A program made the translations under genes and the position numbers. This document shows positions 11,768-24,691 of a DNA stretch of 64,000 nucleotides, in pieces. Every line of letters begins with the position of its first letter. The first letter of the stretch is position 1. This DNA comes from Fistularia commersonii. Taxonomy: Eukaryota > Chordata > Actinopteri > Syngnathiformes > Fistulariidae. The notes beneath the pieces were generated by a model, which was not told the DNA's origin, did not search any database, and saw only the letters and a list, made by a program, of their open reading frames with translations. The DNA is taken from positions 62,001 through 126,000 of the forward strand of contig JBBMNZ010000052.1 in the NCBI GenBank assembly GCA_037954325.1. The letters run 5' to 3'.

Positions 11768-14700
11768 GAACGAATGGCTATATCTTTTGGTTTTGTCGCT
11801 GAATTACACTGAATTTGACATATTTTGTGCAGAATATTGTCCTAAACAACATATTTCAACAGCAGAAACCAGATTAATGAAATTCATTAGTTATTTCCAC
11901 TCCTAATCAATAACTCTTCAACTCGGTGAGGAAAGCACTTTTTTAACGAATGGCTATATATTTTGATCTTGAAGCTGGGTTACACTGAATTTGACATATA
12001 TTTTGCAGAATCATGTTCTAAACAAGATATTTCAACAGCAGAAACCGGCTTGATGAAATTCATTAGTTATTTCCACTACTAGTCAAAAACGCTTCAAGTC
12101 AGTGATATAAGATTTTTTTGAACGAATGGCTATATCTTTTGAATTTGTACCTGGATTACACTGAATTTGACATATTTTGTGCAGAATCATGTCCGAAACA
12201 ACATATTTCCAAAGCAGAAACCAGCTTAATGAAATTCTTTTTTTTTTTTCCACTCCTAATCAAAAACGCTTCAACCCGATAAAATAAACACTTTTTGAAC
12301 GAATGGCTTTATCTTTTGAACCTGTGATGGGATTACACTGAATTTGACATATATTGTACAGAATCATGTTCTAAACAACATATATCCAGCAGAAACCAGC
12401 TTGATGAAATTCATGAGTTATTTCCAGTCCAACTCAATAACGATTTAACTCGATAATATAAGCAGTTATTGACCTTATGGCTATATCTTTTGAACTTGTA
12501 GCTGGATTACACTGAATTTGACATATATTGTGCAGAATCATGTCCTAAACAACATATTTCAACAACAGAAACCAGCTTGATGAAATTAATTGGTCATTTC
12601 CACTCAAAATCAAAAACGTTTCAAATCAGTGAGATAAGCACTTTTTGAACGAATGGCTATATCTTTTGAACTTGTAGCTGGATTATACTGAATACGAAAT
12701 GTATTGTGCAGAATCATGTTCTAAACAACATATTTCAACGGCAAAAACCAGCTTGATGAAATCCATTAGTTATTTCCTCTCCTAATAAAAAACGCTTCAA
12801 CTCGGTGAGAGAAGTACTTTCTGAACGAATGGCTATATTTTTTGAGCTTGTAGCTGGATTACACTGAATTTGACATATATTGTGCAGAATCATGTACTGA
12901 ACAACATATTTGAACAGCATAAACCAGCTTGGTGAAATGTATTAGTTATTTCCACTCCTAATCAAAAACGCTTCAACTCGGTGAGATAAGCACTTTTTGA
13001 ACGAATGGCTATATCTTTTGAACTTGTAGCTGGATTACACTGAATACGAAATGTATTGTGCAGAATCATGTTCTAAACAACATATTTCAACAGCAGAAAC
13101 CAGCTTGATGAAATTCACTAGTTATTCCCACTCCTATTCAAAAACGCTTCATTTCGGTGAGATAAGTCCTTTTTGAAGGAATGGCTATATCTTTTGATCT
13201 TGTAATGGGATCACACTGAATTTGACATATTTTATGCTGAATCATGTCCTAAACAACATATTTCAACAGCAGAAACCAGCTTGATGAAATTCATTAGTTA
13301 TTTCCACTCCTAATCAAAAGCGATTTAACTCGGAAAGATAATTAGTTTTTGACATAATGGCTATATCTTTTGAATTTATAGCTGGATTATACTGAATTTG
13401 ACATATATTGTGCAGAATCATGTCCTAAACAACATATATCAACAGCAAAAACCAGCATATTGAAATTCATTAGTTATTTCCACTCCAACTCAAAAACGCT
13501 TCAATTCGGTGAGATAAAAAGTTTTTGAACGAATGGCTATATCTTTGGAACCTGTGATAGGATCACACTGAATTTGACATATATTGTTCAGAATCATGTC
13601 CTAAACAACATATATCAACAGCAGAAACCAGCTTGATGGAATTCATTAGTTATTTCCACTCCAAATCAAAAAAGCTTCAACTCGGTGAGATAAGCACTTT
13701 TTGAACGAATGGCTATATCTTTTGAAGTTGTAGCTGGATTACACTGAATTTGACATATATTTGCAGAATTATGCCCTAAACAACACATTTCAACAGCAGA
13801 AAGCGGCTTGATGAAATTCATTAGTTATTTCCATTCCTAATCAAAAACGCTTCAACCCGATAAGATATACACTTTTTGATCGAATGGCTCTATCTTTTGA
13901 ACCTGTGATGGGATTACACTGAAGTTGACATATATTGTGCAAAATAATGTGCTAATCAACGTATTTCAACAGTAGAAACCAACCTGATGAAAATTCATTA
14001 GTTATTTCCACTCCTAATCAAAAACGCTTGAACTCGGTGAGATAAGCACTTTTTGAACGAATGGCTATATCTTTTGAAGTTGTAGCTGGATTACACTGAA
14101 TTTGACATTAATTGTGCAGAATCATGTTCTAAACAACATATTTCAACGTCAAAAACCAGCTTGATGAAATCCATTAGTTATTTCCACTCCTAATCAAAAA
14201 CGCTTCAACTCGGTGAGAGAAGGACTTTCTGAACGAATGGCTATATTTTTTGAACTTGTGGCTGGATTACACTGAATTTGACATATTTTTTATAGAATCA
14301 TGTCCTAAACAACATATTTCAACAGCAGAAACCAGCTTGATGAAATTTATTAGTTATTTCCTCTCCTAATCAAAAACGCTTCAACCCGATAAGATAAACA
14401 CTTTTTGAACGAATGGCCTTATCTTTTGAACCTGTGATGGGATTACACTGAATTTGACATATATATTGCAGAATCATGTCCTAAAAAACATATTTCAACA
14501 GCAGAAACCAGCTTGATGAAATTCATTAGTTATTTCCACTCCTAATCAAAAACGCTTCAACTCGGTGAGAAAAGAACTTTTTGAACGAATGGCTATAAAT
14601 TTTGATCCTGTAGCTGGGTTACACTGAATTTGACATATTTTGTGCAGAATCATGTCATAAAAAACATATTTCAACAGCAGAAACCAGCTTGATGAAATTC

Positions 14701-15286
14701 ATTAGTTATTTCCACTGCAACTCAAAAACAATTTAACTCGATAAGATAAGCAGTTTTTGACCTTATAGATATATCTTTTTAACTTGTAGCTGGATAACAC
14801 TGAAGTTGACATATATTGTGCAGAATCATTTTCAAAACAACATATTTCAACAGGAGAAAGTGGCTTGATGAAATTCATTAGTTATTTCCATCCCTAATAA
14901 AAAAAGCTTCAACTCGGTGAGAGAAGCACTTTCTGAACGAATGGCAATATTTTTTGATCCTGTAGCTGGGTTTCACTGAATTTGACATATATATTGCAGA
15001 ATCATGTCCTAAACAACATATTTCAAAAGCAGAAACCAGCTTGGTGAAATCCATTAGTTTTTTCCACTCCTAATCAAAAACGCTTCAACTCGGTTAGATA
15101 ATACGTTTTTGAACGAATGGCTATATCTTTTGAACATGTGATGGGTTTAAGCTGAATTTGACATATTTTTTGCAGAATCATGTCCTAAACAACATATTTA
15201 AACAGCAGAAACCAGATTAATGAAATTGATTAGTTATTTCCACTCCTAATCAATAACGCTTCAACTCGGTGAGAAAAGCACTTTTT

Positions 15287-15400
15287 TAACGAATGGGTAT
15301 ATCTTTTGAAAATGTACCTGCATTACTCTGAATTTGACATAAATTGTACAAAATCTTGTCCTAAACAACATATTTCAACCCGATAAGATAAACACTTTTT
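15287..15400. repeat. 114-bp short monomer, array 1 copy 1
   Basis: This is the counterpart of 6324-6437 (offset 8963) and the single short member of the 19-monomer HOR. Confidence 0.93.
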
Positions 15401-15870
15401 GAACGAATGGCTATATCTTTTGATTTTGTCGCTGAATTACACTGAATTTGACATATTTTGTGCAGATTATTGTCCTAAACAACATATTTCAACAGCAGAA
15501 ACCAGATTAATGAAATTCAATAGTTATTTCCACTCCTAATCAATAACGCTTCAACTCGGTGAGAAAAGCACTTTTTTAACGAATGGCTATATATTTTGAT
15601 CTTGAAGCTGGGTTACACTGAATTTGACATATATTGTGCAGAATCATGTTCTAAACAAGATATTTCAACAGCAGAAACTGGCTTGATGAAATTCATTAGT
15701 TATTTCCACTACTAGTCAAAAACGCTTCAAGTCAGTGATATAAGAACTTTTTGAACGAATGGCTATATCTTTTGAATTTGTACCTGGATTACACTGAATT
15801 TGACATATTTTGTGCAGAATCATGTCCGAAACAACATATTTCCACAGCAGAAACCAGCTTAATGAAATTC

Positions 15871-15881
15871 TTTTTTTTTTT
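15871..15881. repeat. T11 tract, marker of the T-tract monomer
   Basis: In one monomer type the stretch ATTAGTTATTT is replaced by a pure T run of the same length. Tracts lie at 3099-3110 (T12), 6908-6918, 12238-12249 (T12), 15871-15881, 19150-19160, 22429-22439, 25708-25718, 28987-28997, 32266-32276, 38743-38754 (T12), 44483-44493, 51219-51229, 60948-60959 (T12) and 63815-63826 (T12). The others are T11. Every tract in arrays 1 and 2 has exactly 11. Confidence 0.93.
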
Positions 15882-17393
15882 CCACTCCTAATCATAAACG
15901 CTTCAACTCAGTGAGATGAAGACTTTTTGAACGAATGGATATATCTTTTGAACCTGTGATGGGATCACACTGAATTTGACATATATTGTGCAGAATCTTA
16001 TCCTAAACAACATATATCAACAGCAGAAACCAGCATGATGAAATTCATTAGTTATTTCCACTCCAACTCAAAAAAGATTTAATCTCTGTAAGATAAGCAC
16101 TTTTTGACCTTATGGCTATATCTTTTGAACTTGTAGCTGGATTACTCAGAATTTGACATGTATTGTGCAGAATCATGTTCTAAACAACATATATCAACAG
16201 CAAAAACCAAAGTGGTGAAATTCATTAGTTATTTCCACTCTTAATCAAAAACGCTTCAACCCGATAAGATAAGCACTTTTTGAACGAATGGCTATATCTT
16301 TTGAACCCGTGATGTGATTACACTAAATTTGACATATATTGTGCTTAATCATGTCCGAAACAACATATCTCAACAGCAGAAACCAGCTTGATGAAATTCA
16401 TTAGTCATTTCCACTCAAAAACAAAAAAAGCTTCAACTCAGCGAGATAAGCACTTTTTGACCTTATGGCTATATCTTTTGAACTTATAGCTGGATTACAT
16501 TGAATTTGATATATTTTGCAGAATCATGTCCTAAACAACATATATCAAAAGCAAAAACCAGCATATTGAAATTCATTAGTTATTTCAACTCCAACTCAAA
16601 AACGCTTCAACTCGGTGAGATGAGCAGTTTTCGAACGAATGGCTATATCTTTTGATCTTGTCGCTGGATTACACTGAATTTGACATATATTGTACAGAAT
16701 CATGTCCTATACAACATCTATCAACAGCAGAAAAAGGCTTGGTGAAATTCAATAGTTATTTCCTCTCTTAATCAAAAACGCTTCAACTCGATAAGATAAG
16801 AACTTTTTGAACGAATGGCTATATCTTTTGAACCTTCGATGGGATTACACAGAATTTGACATATATTGTGCAGAATCATGTCCTAAACAACATATTTCAA
16901 CAGTAGAAACCAACTTGATGAAATTCATTAGTAATTTCCACTCCTAATCAAAAACGCTTCAACTCGGTGAGATAAGCACTTTTTGAACGAATGGCTATAT
17001 CTTTTGAACTTGTAGCTGGATTACACTGAATACGAAATGTATTGTGCAGAATCATGTTCTAAACAACATATTTCAACAGCAGAAACCAGCTTGATGAAAT
17101 TCACTAGTTATTCCCACTCCTATTTAAAAACGCTTCATTTCGGTGAGATAAGTCCTTTTTGAAGGAATGGCTATATCTTTTGATCTTGTAATGGGATCAC
17201 ATTGAAATTGACATATTTTGTGCTGAATCATGTCCTAAACAACATATTTCAACAGCAGAAACCAACTTGATGAAATTCATTAGTTATTTCCACTCCTAAA
17301 CAAAAGCGATTTAACTCGGTAAGATAATTAGTTTTTGACCTTGTGGCTATATCTTTTGAATTTATAGCTGGATTACACTGAATTTGACATATA

Positions 17394-18133
17394 TTGTGCA
17401 GAATCATGTTCTAAACAAGATATTTCAACAGCAGAAACCGGCTTGATGAAATTCATTAGTTATTTCCACTACTAGTCAAAAACGCTTCAAGTCAGTGATA
17501 TAAGAACTTTTTGAACGAATGGCTATATCTTTTGAATTTGTACCTGGATTACACTGAATTTGACATATTTTGTGCAGAATCATGTCCGAAACAACATATA
17601 TCAACAGCAAAAACCAGCATATTGAAATTCATCATTTAATTCCACTCCAACTCAAAACGCTTCAACTCGTTGAGATAAGCAGTTTTTGAACGAATGGCTA
17701 TATCTTTTGATCTTGTCGCTGGATTATACTGAATTTGACATATATTGTGCAGAATCATGTCCTAAACAACATATATCAACAGCAAAAACCAGCATATTGA
17801 AATTCATTAGTTTTTTCCACTCCAGCTCAAAAACGCTTCAATCGGTGAGATAAGCAGTTTTTGAACGAATGGCTATATCTTTGGAACCTGTGATAGGATC
17901 ACACTGAATTTGACATATATTGTTCAGAATCATGTCCTAAACAACATATATCAACAGCAGAAACCAGCTTGATGGAATTCATTAGTTATTTCCACTCCTA
18001 ATCAAAAAAGCTTCAACTCGGTGAGATAAGCACTTTTTCAACGAATGGCTATATCTTTTGATCTTGTAGCTGGATTACACTGAATTTGAAATATATTTGC
18101 AGAATTATGCCCGAAACAACACATTTCAACAGC
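17394..18133. repeat. Segment of the HOR unit that completes it beyond the outer-domain block
   Basis: After long duplication copy B ends, four-odd monomers close the 3279-bp unit. The first matches the ACAAGATATTTC / CCACTACTAGTC type seen at about 2885-2945. The next matches CATCATTTAATTCCACTCC at about 757-776. The following ones match the TGATAGGATCACACTG type at 845. The HOR unit is thus a composite of outer-domain pieces. Confidence 0.75.
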
Positions 18134-21100
18134 AGAAAGTGGCTTGATGAAATTCATTAGTTATTTCCATCCCTAATAAAAAAAGCTTCAACTCGGTGAG
18201 AGAAGCACTTTCTGAACGAATGGCAATATTTTTTGATCCTGTAGCTGGGTTTCACTGAATTTGACATATATATTGCAGGATCATGTCCTAAACAACATAT
18301 TTCAAAAGCAGAAACCAGCTTGGTGAAATCCATTAGTTTTTTCCACTCCTAATCAAAAACGCTTCAACTCGGTTAGATAATACGTTTTTGAACGAATGGC
18401 TATATCTTTTGAACATGTGATGGGTTTAAGCTGAATTTGACATATTTTTTGCAGAATCATGTCCTAAACAACATATTTAAACAGCAGAAACCAGATTAAT
18501 GAAATTGATTAGTTATTTCCACTCCTAATCAATAACGCTTCAACTCGGTGAGAAAAGCACTTTTTTAACGAATGGGTATATCTTTTGAAAATGTACCTGC
18601 ATTACTCTGAATTTGACATAAATTGTACAAAATCTTGTCCTAAACAACATATTTCAACCCGATAAGATAAACACTTTTTGAACGAATGGCTATATCTTTT
18701 GATTTTGTCGCTGAATTACACTGAATTTGACATATTTTGTGCAGATTATTGTCCTAAACAACATATTTCAACAGCAGAAACCAGATTAATGAAATTCAAT
18801 AGTTATTTCCACTCCTAATCAATAACGCTTCAACTCGGTGAGAAAAGCACTTTTTTAACGAATGGCTATATATTTTGATCTTGAAGCTGGGTTACACTGA
18901 ATTTGACATATATTGTGCAGAATCATGTTCTAAACAAGATATTTCAACAGCAGAAACTGGCTTGATGAAATTCATTAGTTATTTCCACTACTAGTCAAAA
19001 ACGCTTCAAGTCAGTGATATAAGAACTTTTTGAACGAATGGCTATATCTTTTGAATTTGTACCTGGATTACACTGAATTTGACATATTTTGTGCAGAATC
19101 ATGTCCGAAACAACATATTTCCACAGCAGAAACCAGCTTAATGAAATTCTTTTTTTTTTTCCACTCCTAATCATAAACGCTTCAACTCAGTGAGATGAAG
19201 ACTTTTTGAACGAATGGATATATCTTTTGAACCTGTGATGGGATCACACTGAATTTGACATATATTGTGCAGAATCTTATCCTAAACAACATATATCAAC
19301 AGCAGAAACCAGCATGATGAAATTCATTAGTTATTTCCACTCCAACTCAAAAAAGATTTAATCTCTGTAAGATAAGCACTTTTTGACCTTATGGCTATAT
19401 CTTTTGAACTTGTAGCTGGATTACTCAGAATTTGACATGTATTGTGCAGAATCATGTTCTAAACAACATATATCAACAGCAAAAACCAAAGTGGTGAAAT
19501 TCATTAGTTATTTCCACTCTTAATCAAAAACGCTTCAACCCGATAAGATAAGCACTTTTTGAACGAATGGCTATATCTTTTGAACCCGTGATGTGATTAC
19601 ACTAAATTTGACATATATTGTGCTTAATCATGTCCGAAACAACATATCTCAACAGCAGAAACCAGCTTGATGAAATTCATTAGTCATTTCCACTCAAAAA
19701 CAAAAAAAGCTTCAACTCAGCGAGATAAGCACTTTTTGACCTTATGGCTATATCTTTTGAACTTATAGCTGGATTACATTGAATTTGATATATTTTGCAG
19801 AATCATGTCCTAAACAACATATATCAAAAGCAAAAACCAGCATATTGAAATTCATTAGTTATTTCAACTCCAACTCAAAAACGCTTCAACTCGGTGAGAT
19901 GAGCAGTTTTCGAACGAATGGCTATATCTTTTGATCTTGTCGCTGGATTACACTGAATTTGACATATATTGTACAGAATCATGTCCTATACAACATCTAT
20001 CAACAGCAGAAAAAGGCTTGGTGAAATTCAATAGTTATTTCCTCTCTTAATCAAAAACGCTTCAACTCGATAAGATAAGAACTTTTTGAACGAATGGCTA
20101 TATCTTTTGAACCTTCGATGGGATTACACAGAATTTGACATATATTGTGCAGAATCATGTCCTAAACAACATATTTCAACAGTAGAAACCAACTTGATGA
20201 AATTCATTAGTTATTTCCACTCCTAATCAAAAACGCTTCAACTCGGTGAGATAAGCACTTTTTGAACGAATGGCTATATCTTTTGAACTTGTAGCTGGAT
20301 TACACTGAATACGAAATGTATTGTGCAGAATCATGTTCTAAACAACATATTTCAACAGCAGAAACCAGCTTGATGAAATTCACTAGTTATTCCCACTCCT
20401 ATTTAAAAACGCTTCATTTCGGTGAGATAAGTCCTTTTTGAAGTAATGGCTATATCTTTTGATCTTGTAATGGGATCACATTGAAATTGACATATTTTGT
20501 GCTGAATCATGTCCTAAACAACATATTTCAACAGCAGAAACCAACTTGATGAAATTCATTAGTTATTTCCACTCCTAAACAAAAGCGATTTAACTCGGTA
20601 AGATAATTAGTTTTTGACCTTGTGGCTATATCTTTTGAATTTATAGCTGGATTACACTGAATTTGACATATATTGTGCAGAATCATGTTCTAAACAAGAT
20701 ATTTCAACAGCAGAAACCGGCTTGATGAAATTCATTAGTTATTTCCACTACTAGTCAAAAACGCTTCAAGTCAGTGATATAAGAACTTTTTGAACGAATG
20801 GCTATATCTTTTGAATTTGTACCTGGATTACACTGAATTTGACATATTTTGTGCAGAATCATGTCCGAAACAACATATATCAACAGCAAAAACCAGCATA
20901 TTGAAATTCATCATTTAATTCCACTCCAACTCAAAACGCTTCAACTCGTTGAGATAAGCAGTTTTTGAACGAATGGCTATATCTTTTGATCTTGTCGCTG
21001 GATTATACTGAATTTGACATATATTGTGCAGAATCATGTCCTAAACAACATATATCAACAGCAAAAACCAGCATATTGAAATTCATTAGTTTTTTCCACT

Positions 21101-21412
21101 CCTGCTCAAAAACGCTTCAATCGGTGAGATAAGCAGTTTTTGAACGAATGGCTATATCTTTGGAACCTGTGATAGGATCACACTGAATTTGACATATATT
21201 GTTCAGAATCATGTCCTAAACAACATATATCAACAGCAGAAACCAGCTTGATGGAATTCATTAGTTATTTCCACTCCTAATCAAAAAAGCTTCAACTCGG
21301 TGAGATAAGCACTTTTTCAACGAATGGCTATATCTTTTGATCTTGTAGCTGGATTACACTGAATTTGAAATATATTTGCAGAATTATGCCCGAAACAACA
21401 CATTTCAACAGC
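18134..21412. repeat. HOR array 1, copy 2
   Basis: This is a complete unit. Diagnostic bases are GCAGGATC near 18276, GAAGTAATGG near 20441 (private), CTTGTGGC near 20619 and CCTGCTC near 21101. Confidence 0.9.
18566..18679. repeat. 114-bp short monomer, array 1 copy 2
   Basis: It lies 3279 bp after the previous one, with the same deletion breakpoint. Confidence 0.93.
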
Positions 21413-24400
21413 AGAAAGTGGCTTGATGAAATTCATTAGTTATTTCCATCCCTAATAAAAAAAGCTTCAACTCGGTGAGAGAAGCACTTTCTGAACGAAT
21501 GGCAATATTTTTTGATCCTGTAGCTGGGTTTCACTGAATTTGACATATATATTGCAGGATCATGTCCTAAACAACATATTTCAAAAGCAGAAACCAGCTT
21601 GGTGAAATCCATTAGTTTTTTCCACTCCTAATCAAAAACGCTTCAACTCGGTTAGATAATACGTTTTTGAACGAATGGCTATATCTTTTGAACATGTGAT
21701 GGGTTTAAGCTGAATTTGACATATTTTTTGCAGAATCATGTCCTAAACAACATATTTAAACAGCAGAAACCAGATTAATGAAATTGATTAGTTATTTCCA
21801 CTCCTAATCAATAACGCTTCAACTCGGTGAGAAAAGCACTTTTTTAACGAATGGGTATATCTTTTGAAAATGTACCTGCATTACTCTGAATTTGACATAA
21901 ATTGTACAAAATCTTGTCCTAAACAACATATTTCAACCCGATAAGATAAACACTTTTTGAACGAATGGCTATATCTTTTGATTTTGTCGCTGAATTACAC
22001 TGAATTTGACATATTTTGTGCAGATTATTGTCCTAAACAACATATTTCAACAGCAGAAACCAGATTAATGAAATTCAATAGTTATTTCCACTCCTAATCA
22101 ATAACGCTTCAACTCGGTGAGAAAAGCACTTTTTTAACGAATGGCTATATATTTTGATCTTGAAGCTGGGTTACACTGAATTTGACATATATTGTGCAGA
22201 ATCATGTTCTAAACAAGATATTTCAACAGCAGAAACTGGCTTGATGAAATTCATTAGTTATTTCCACTACTAGTCAAAAACGCTTCAAGTCAGTGATATA
22301 AGAACTTTTTGAACGAATGGCTATATCTTTTGAATTTGTACCTGGATTACACTGAATTTGACATATTTTGTGCAGAATCATGTCCGAAACAACATATTTC
22401 CACAGCAGAAACCAGCTTAATGAAATTCTTTTTTTTTTTCCACTCCTAATCATAAACGCTTCAACTCAGTGAGATGAAGACTTTTTGAACGAATGGATAT
22501 ATCTTTTGAACCTGTGATGGGATCACACTGAATTTGACATATATTGTGCAGAATCTTATCCTAAACAACATATATCAACAGCAGAAACCAGCATGATGAA
22601 ATTCATTAGTTATTTCCACTCCAACTCAAAAAAGATTTAATCTCTGTAAGATAAGCACTTTTTGACCTTATGGCTATATCTTTTGAACTTGTAGCCTGAT
22701 TACTCAGAATTTGACATGTATTGTGCAGAATCATGTTCTAAACAACATATATCAACAGCAAAAACCAAAGTGGTGAAATTCATTAGTTATTTCCACTCTT
22801 AATCAAAAACGCTTCAACCCGATAAGATAAGCACTTTTTGAACGAATGGCTATATCTTTTGAACCCGTGATGTGATTACACTAAATTTGACATATATTGT
22901 GCTTAATCATGTCCGAAACAACATATCTCAACAGCAGAAACCAGCTTGATGAAATTCATTAGTCATTTCCACTCAAAAACAAAAAAAGCTTCAACTCAGC
23001 GAGATAAGCACTTTTTGACCTTATGGCTATATCTTTTGAACTTATAGCTGGATTACATTGAATTTGATATATTTTGCAGAATCATGTCCTAAACAACATA
23101 TATCAAAAGCAAAAACCAGCATATTGAAATTCATTAGTTATTTCAACTCCAACTCAAAAACGCTTCAACTCGGTGAGATGAGCAGTTTTCGAACGAATGG
23201 CTATATCTTTTGATCTTGTCGCTGGATTACACTGAATTTGACATATATTGTACAGAATCATGTCCTATACAACATCTATCAACAGCAGAAAAAGGCTTGG
23301 TGAAATTCAATAGTTATTTCCTCTCTTAATCAAAAACGCTTCAACTCGATAAGATAAGAACTTTTTGAACGAATGGCTATATCTTTTGAACCTTCGATGG
23401 GATTACACAGAATTTGACATATATTGTGCAGAATCATGTCCTAAACAACATATTTCAACAGTAGAAACCAACTTGATGAAATTCATTAGTTATTTCCACT
23501 CCTAATCAAAAACGCTTCAACTCGGTGAGATAAGCACTTTTTGAACGAATGGCTATATCTTTTGAACTTGTAGCTGGATTACACTGAATACGAAATGTAT
23601 TGTGCAGAATCATGTTCTAAACAACATATTTCAACAGCAGAAACCAGCTTGATGAAATTCACTAGTTATTCCCACTCCTATTTAAAAACGCTTCATTTCG
23701 GTGAGATAAGTCCTTTTTGAAGGAATGGCTATATCTTTTGATCTTGTAATGGGATCACATTGAAATTGACATATTTTGTGCTGAATCATGTCCTAAACAA
23801 CATATTTCAACAGCAGAAACCAACTTGATGAAATTCATTAGTTATTTCCACTCCTAAACAAAAGCGATTTAACTCGGTAAGATAATTAGTTTTTGACCTT
23901 ATGGCTATATCTTTTGAATTTATAGCTGGATTACACTGAATTTGACATATATTGTGCAGAATCATGTTCTAAACAAGATATTTCAACAGCAGAAACCGGC
24001 TTGATGAAATTCATTAGTTATTTCCACTACTAGTCAAAAACGCTTCAAGTCAGTGATATAAGAACTTTTTGAACGAATGGCTATATCTTTTGAATTTGTA
24101 CCTGGATTACACTGAATTTGATATATTTCGTGCAGAATCATGTCCGAAACAACATATATCAACAGCAAAAACCAGCATATTGAAATTCATCATTTAATTC
24201 CACTCCAACTCAAAACGCTTCAACTCGTTGAGATAAGCAGTTTTTGAACGAATGGCTATATCTTTTGATCTTGTCGCTGGATTATACTGAATTTGACATA
24301 TATTGTGCAGAAGCATGTCCTAAACAACATATATCAACAGCAAAAACCAGCATATTGAAATTCATTAGTTTTTTCCACTCCAGCTCAAAAACGCTTCAAT

Positions 24401-24691
24401 CGGTGAGATAAGCAGTTTTTGAACGAATGGCTATATCTTTGGAACCTGTGATAGGATCACACTGAATTTGACATATATTGTTCAGAATCATGTCCTAAAC
24501 AACATATATCAACAGCAGAAACCAGCTTGATGGAATTCATTAGTTATTTCCACTCCTAATCAAAAAAGCTTCAACTCGGTGAGATAAGCACTTTTTCAAC
24601 GAATGGCTATATCTTTTGATCTTGTAGCTGGATTACACTGAATTTGAAATATATTTGCAGAATTATGCCCGAAACAACACATTTCAACAGC
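21413..24691. repeat. HOR array 1, copy 3
   Basis: This is a complete unit. Diagnostic bases are GCAGGATC near 21555, GTAGCCTGATT near 22691, CTTATGGC near 23898, a private GATATATTTCGTG near 24120, a private AGAAGCATG near 24310 and CCAGCTC near 24380. Confidence 0.9.
21845..21958. repeat. 114-bp short monomer, array 1 copy 3
   Basis: It lies 3279 bp after the previous one, with the same deletion breakpoint. Confidence 0.93.

Larger units (their letters stand above)
1..14854. repeat. Outer satellite domain with diverged monomers and long-range duplications
   Basis: This stretch has no short regular HOR period. Similarity between its parts is seen at offsets of 1761, 3570, 7732, 8963, 9139 and about 9316 bp. 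Neighbouring monomers differ clearly, and copies related by these offsets differ by scattered substitutions and by gain or loss of whole monomers. Monomer types found here reappear in the downstream 3279-bp HOR, so this domain looks like the older pool from which that HOR was assembled. No gene or foreign insertion is present. Confidence 0.85.
10829..17393. repeat. Long duplication, copy B (6.6 kb)
   Basis: This is the partner of 1690-8422 and lacks one of its monomers near 14.83 kb, which shifts the offset from 9139 to 8963 bp. From 14855 onward its sequence is also the first copy of the 3279-bp HOR, so the duplication and the HOR array overlap by about 2.5 kb. That overlap shows which outer-domain segment supplied most of the HOR unit. 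Confidence 0.9.
14855..18133. repeat. HOR array 1, copy 1
   Basis: This is a complete 19-monomer unit. Diagnostic bases are GCAGAATC near 14997, a private GTAATTTCC near 16932, GAAGGAATGG near 17161, CTTGTGGC near 17340 and CCAGCTC near 17822. Its first 2.5 kb belong also to long duplication copy B. Confidence 0.9.
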
